From contig JAUWKK010000116.1 in NCBI GenBank assembly GCA_030614245.1, positions 1 to 7,873 on the forward strand: 7,873 nucleotides of DNA, written 5' to 3'. The translations under genes were made by a program, and so were the position numbers. Origin of the DNA: Planctomycetota bacterium (GTDB taxonomy: Bacteria > Planctomycetota > PUPC01 > JABMSA01 > JAUWKK01). Numbering within the stretch: the first letter of the stretch is position 1; each line of letters starts with the position of its first letter. This document shows positions 7,140 through 7,873 of this stretch, in pieces. Below the pieces are notes generated by a model, which worked only from the letters and a program-made list of their open reading frames with translations, had not been told where the DNA came from and ran no database searches.

Positions 7140-7151
7140 AGTGCGTATACT
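7123..7151 (+). promoter_or_regulatory. Probable sigma-70-type promoter for the cupin gene
   Basis: TTGACG (7123-7128) and TATACT (7146-7151) are separated by exactly 17 nt, and each differs from consensus at one position. Transcription would start near 7158, giving a leader of about 130 nt that contains the 7187-7268 hairpin repeat before the ribosome site. Confidence 0.65.
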
Positions 7152-7186
7152 CCGGGAGTGGCCAGATGTAACATCATCCTGTACTC

Positions 7187-7268
7187 GTCATGCTGAGCTC
7201 TGAGCGAAGCATCTTTCGTCGGTTGAATGCTGCTGCCCCCAAAGATTCTTCGCTGCGTTCAGAATGAC
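7187..7268. repeat. Dispersed inverted repeat (gtcattctga...gcgaagaatcttt type) in the cupin-gene leader
   Basis: The arm at 7187-7216 matches the reverse complement of 7241-7268 at about 23 of 28 aligned positions, with a 24-nt loop. The consensus resembles a repeat I recall from many environmental bacterial genomes, often near gene ends. Here it ends nine bases before the AGGAGG ribosome site at 7277-7282, so the cupin mRNA should carry a long, imperfect leader hairpin. Confidence 0.75.
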
Positions 7269-7288
7269 AATGTGAGAGGAGGGAGCTC

Positions 7289-7837
7289 ATGAGGAAGGTC
7301 TACTGGTTCGGCCATGATGAGGTGGCCAAAGCTATCGAGACCGACGAAGGACACATTCGCAAGCTGGTTGTGCCGGTGATCCGTCCCGGGACGGAGACCC
7401 CCATGCTGCGGAGCCAATGGCAGAGCAACCTGCACGGCAAGTCGCCGGTCATTCAGTCCGACGACTTCCAGTTGTCATACGCGAACGAACACACGCCGCA
7501 GGAAGTCCACTGGCATCGTTTGCAGGTCGAAAGCTACAGCAGCGACAGCCCGATGATCGTGGCGGCTCTTGACGCAGACGAGCGCCAGCGCGATTCATCA
7601 GAGGTAATGGTCGAGTTCATCCGCGGAGGCCGTCTCGTCATCCCGCCGCGATTCTGCCACAAGGTATATCTGACCGGCCTGACGGAAGTGATGCAGATAC
7701 GCGCAGAGCCCGGCTCACTGGAAGGTGACGTTCACGTCTGCGAAGACTGCAACAACCACGAGAACTGCCATTGCGCAGAGATAACCGAGCTGATCAGGAA
7801 GACGGCCGAAGAGCACTTGGGCCAATACAGCGAATAG
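7289..7837 (+). CDS. Cupin-fold protein with C-terminal cysteine cluster
   Basis: This 182-residue, probably cytoplasmic protein has no signal or membrane segment. I do not recognise the family by name. A cupin core is readable. Motif 1 is HWHRLQVE, giving the HxHx4E pattern with His74, His76 and Glu81. Motif 2 is GGRLVIPPRFCH (113-124), with His124 in the usual fourth ligand position, so a bound divalent metal is expected. After the barrel comes CEDCNNHENCHC (151-162), a CxxCx5CxC cluster that could bind zinc or an iron-sulfur centre. A charged helix ends the protein. The start is clear, with AGGAGG at 7277-7282, six bases before the ATG. It has a near-consensus promoter and a hairpin-bearing leader. 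The gene is divergent from the hydrolase and convergent with a tRNA that begins one base after its stop. Substrate and role are unknown. Confidence 0.85.
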   Translation: MRKVYWFGHDEVAKAIETDEGHIRKLVVPVIRPGTETPMLRSQWQSNLHGKSPVIQSDDFQLSYANEHTPQEVHWHRLQVESYSSDSPMIVAALDADERQRDSSEVMVEFIRGGRLVIPPRFCHKVYLTGLTEVMQIRAEPGSLEGDVHVCEDCNNHENCHCAEITELIRKTAEEHLGQYSE

Positions 7838-7873
7838 TGGGCGAGGCGGGATTCGAACCCGCAATCCGTTAGA
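7838..7873 (-). tRNA. Partial tRNA gene (3' part), isotype unassigned
   Basis: Read on the minus strand, the T arm is complete. The stem 7858-7862 pairs with 7846-7850, and the loop is TTCGAAT (7851-7857). The seven acceptor bases follow (7839-7845), then an A discriminator (7838). The next bases read CTA, so the CCA tail is not encoded. The anticodon side is cut off by the window end, so the amino acid cannot be assigned. Confidence 0.85.

Noticed and set aside
7863..7873. Assigning the tRNA isotype from the bases before the T arm
   Set aside because: The anticodon loop cannot be placed without the missing 5' half. Several registers are possible, so no amino acid is named.

Overview
The window looks like a piece of a GC-rich chromosome from the PVC group, most likely a planctomycete or close relative. 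The grounds are gene content and repeat style, not a marker gene. It has a transmembrane VWA/glutamine-amidotransferase-fold protein and a large secreted or anchored alpha/beta hydrolase ending in an NPCBM carbohydrate-binding module. Its non-coding DNA is full of short dispersed hairpin repeats of the kind common in uncultivated PVC genomes.

Layout. Positions 1-177 are non-coding, with a fragment of a repeat element and a 14-bp tandem repeat. Positions 178-6396 hold four minus-strand genes, in transcription order: the alpha/beta hydrolase-NPCBM protein (3946-6396), peptide deformylase def (3223-3744), the VWA membrane protein (864-3149) and a precorrin-2 dehydrogenase of siroheme synthesis (178-819). 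The 202-nt gap between hydrolase and def contains a good minus-strand promoter. Def, the VWA gene and sirC are separated by 73 and 44 nt and could form one transcript. Positions 6397-7288 have no gene. They hold two oppositely directed near-consensus promoters, a 568-bp mobile-element-like insertion between them, and a hairpin repeat in the leader of the next gene. Positions 7289-7837 encode a plus-strand cupin-fold protein with a cysteine-rich tail. The window ends inside a minus-strand tRNA gene whose acceptor end abuts the stop codon of that cupin gene.

How the parts relate. The genes do not make an obvious single pathway: def and sirC are housekeeping, and the VWA protein and hydrolase are envelope-associated by their membrane segments. 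The clearest new observation is the intergenic element at 6487-7054. It has 18-bp imperfect terminal inverted repeats (15/18) and is bracketed exactly by a perfect 9-bp direct repeat (6478-6486 and 7055-7063), the pattern of a transposition target duplication. It has no transposase and is itself a mosaic of hairpins. Removing it and one duplicate would place the two divergent -35 boxes about 85 bp apart. An inverted relative of its right end lies at 32-102, beside sirC. The second notable point is that the hydrolase keeps its nucleophile Ser and Asp but appears to have Gln where the catalytic His is expected.
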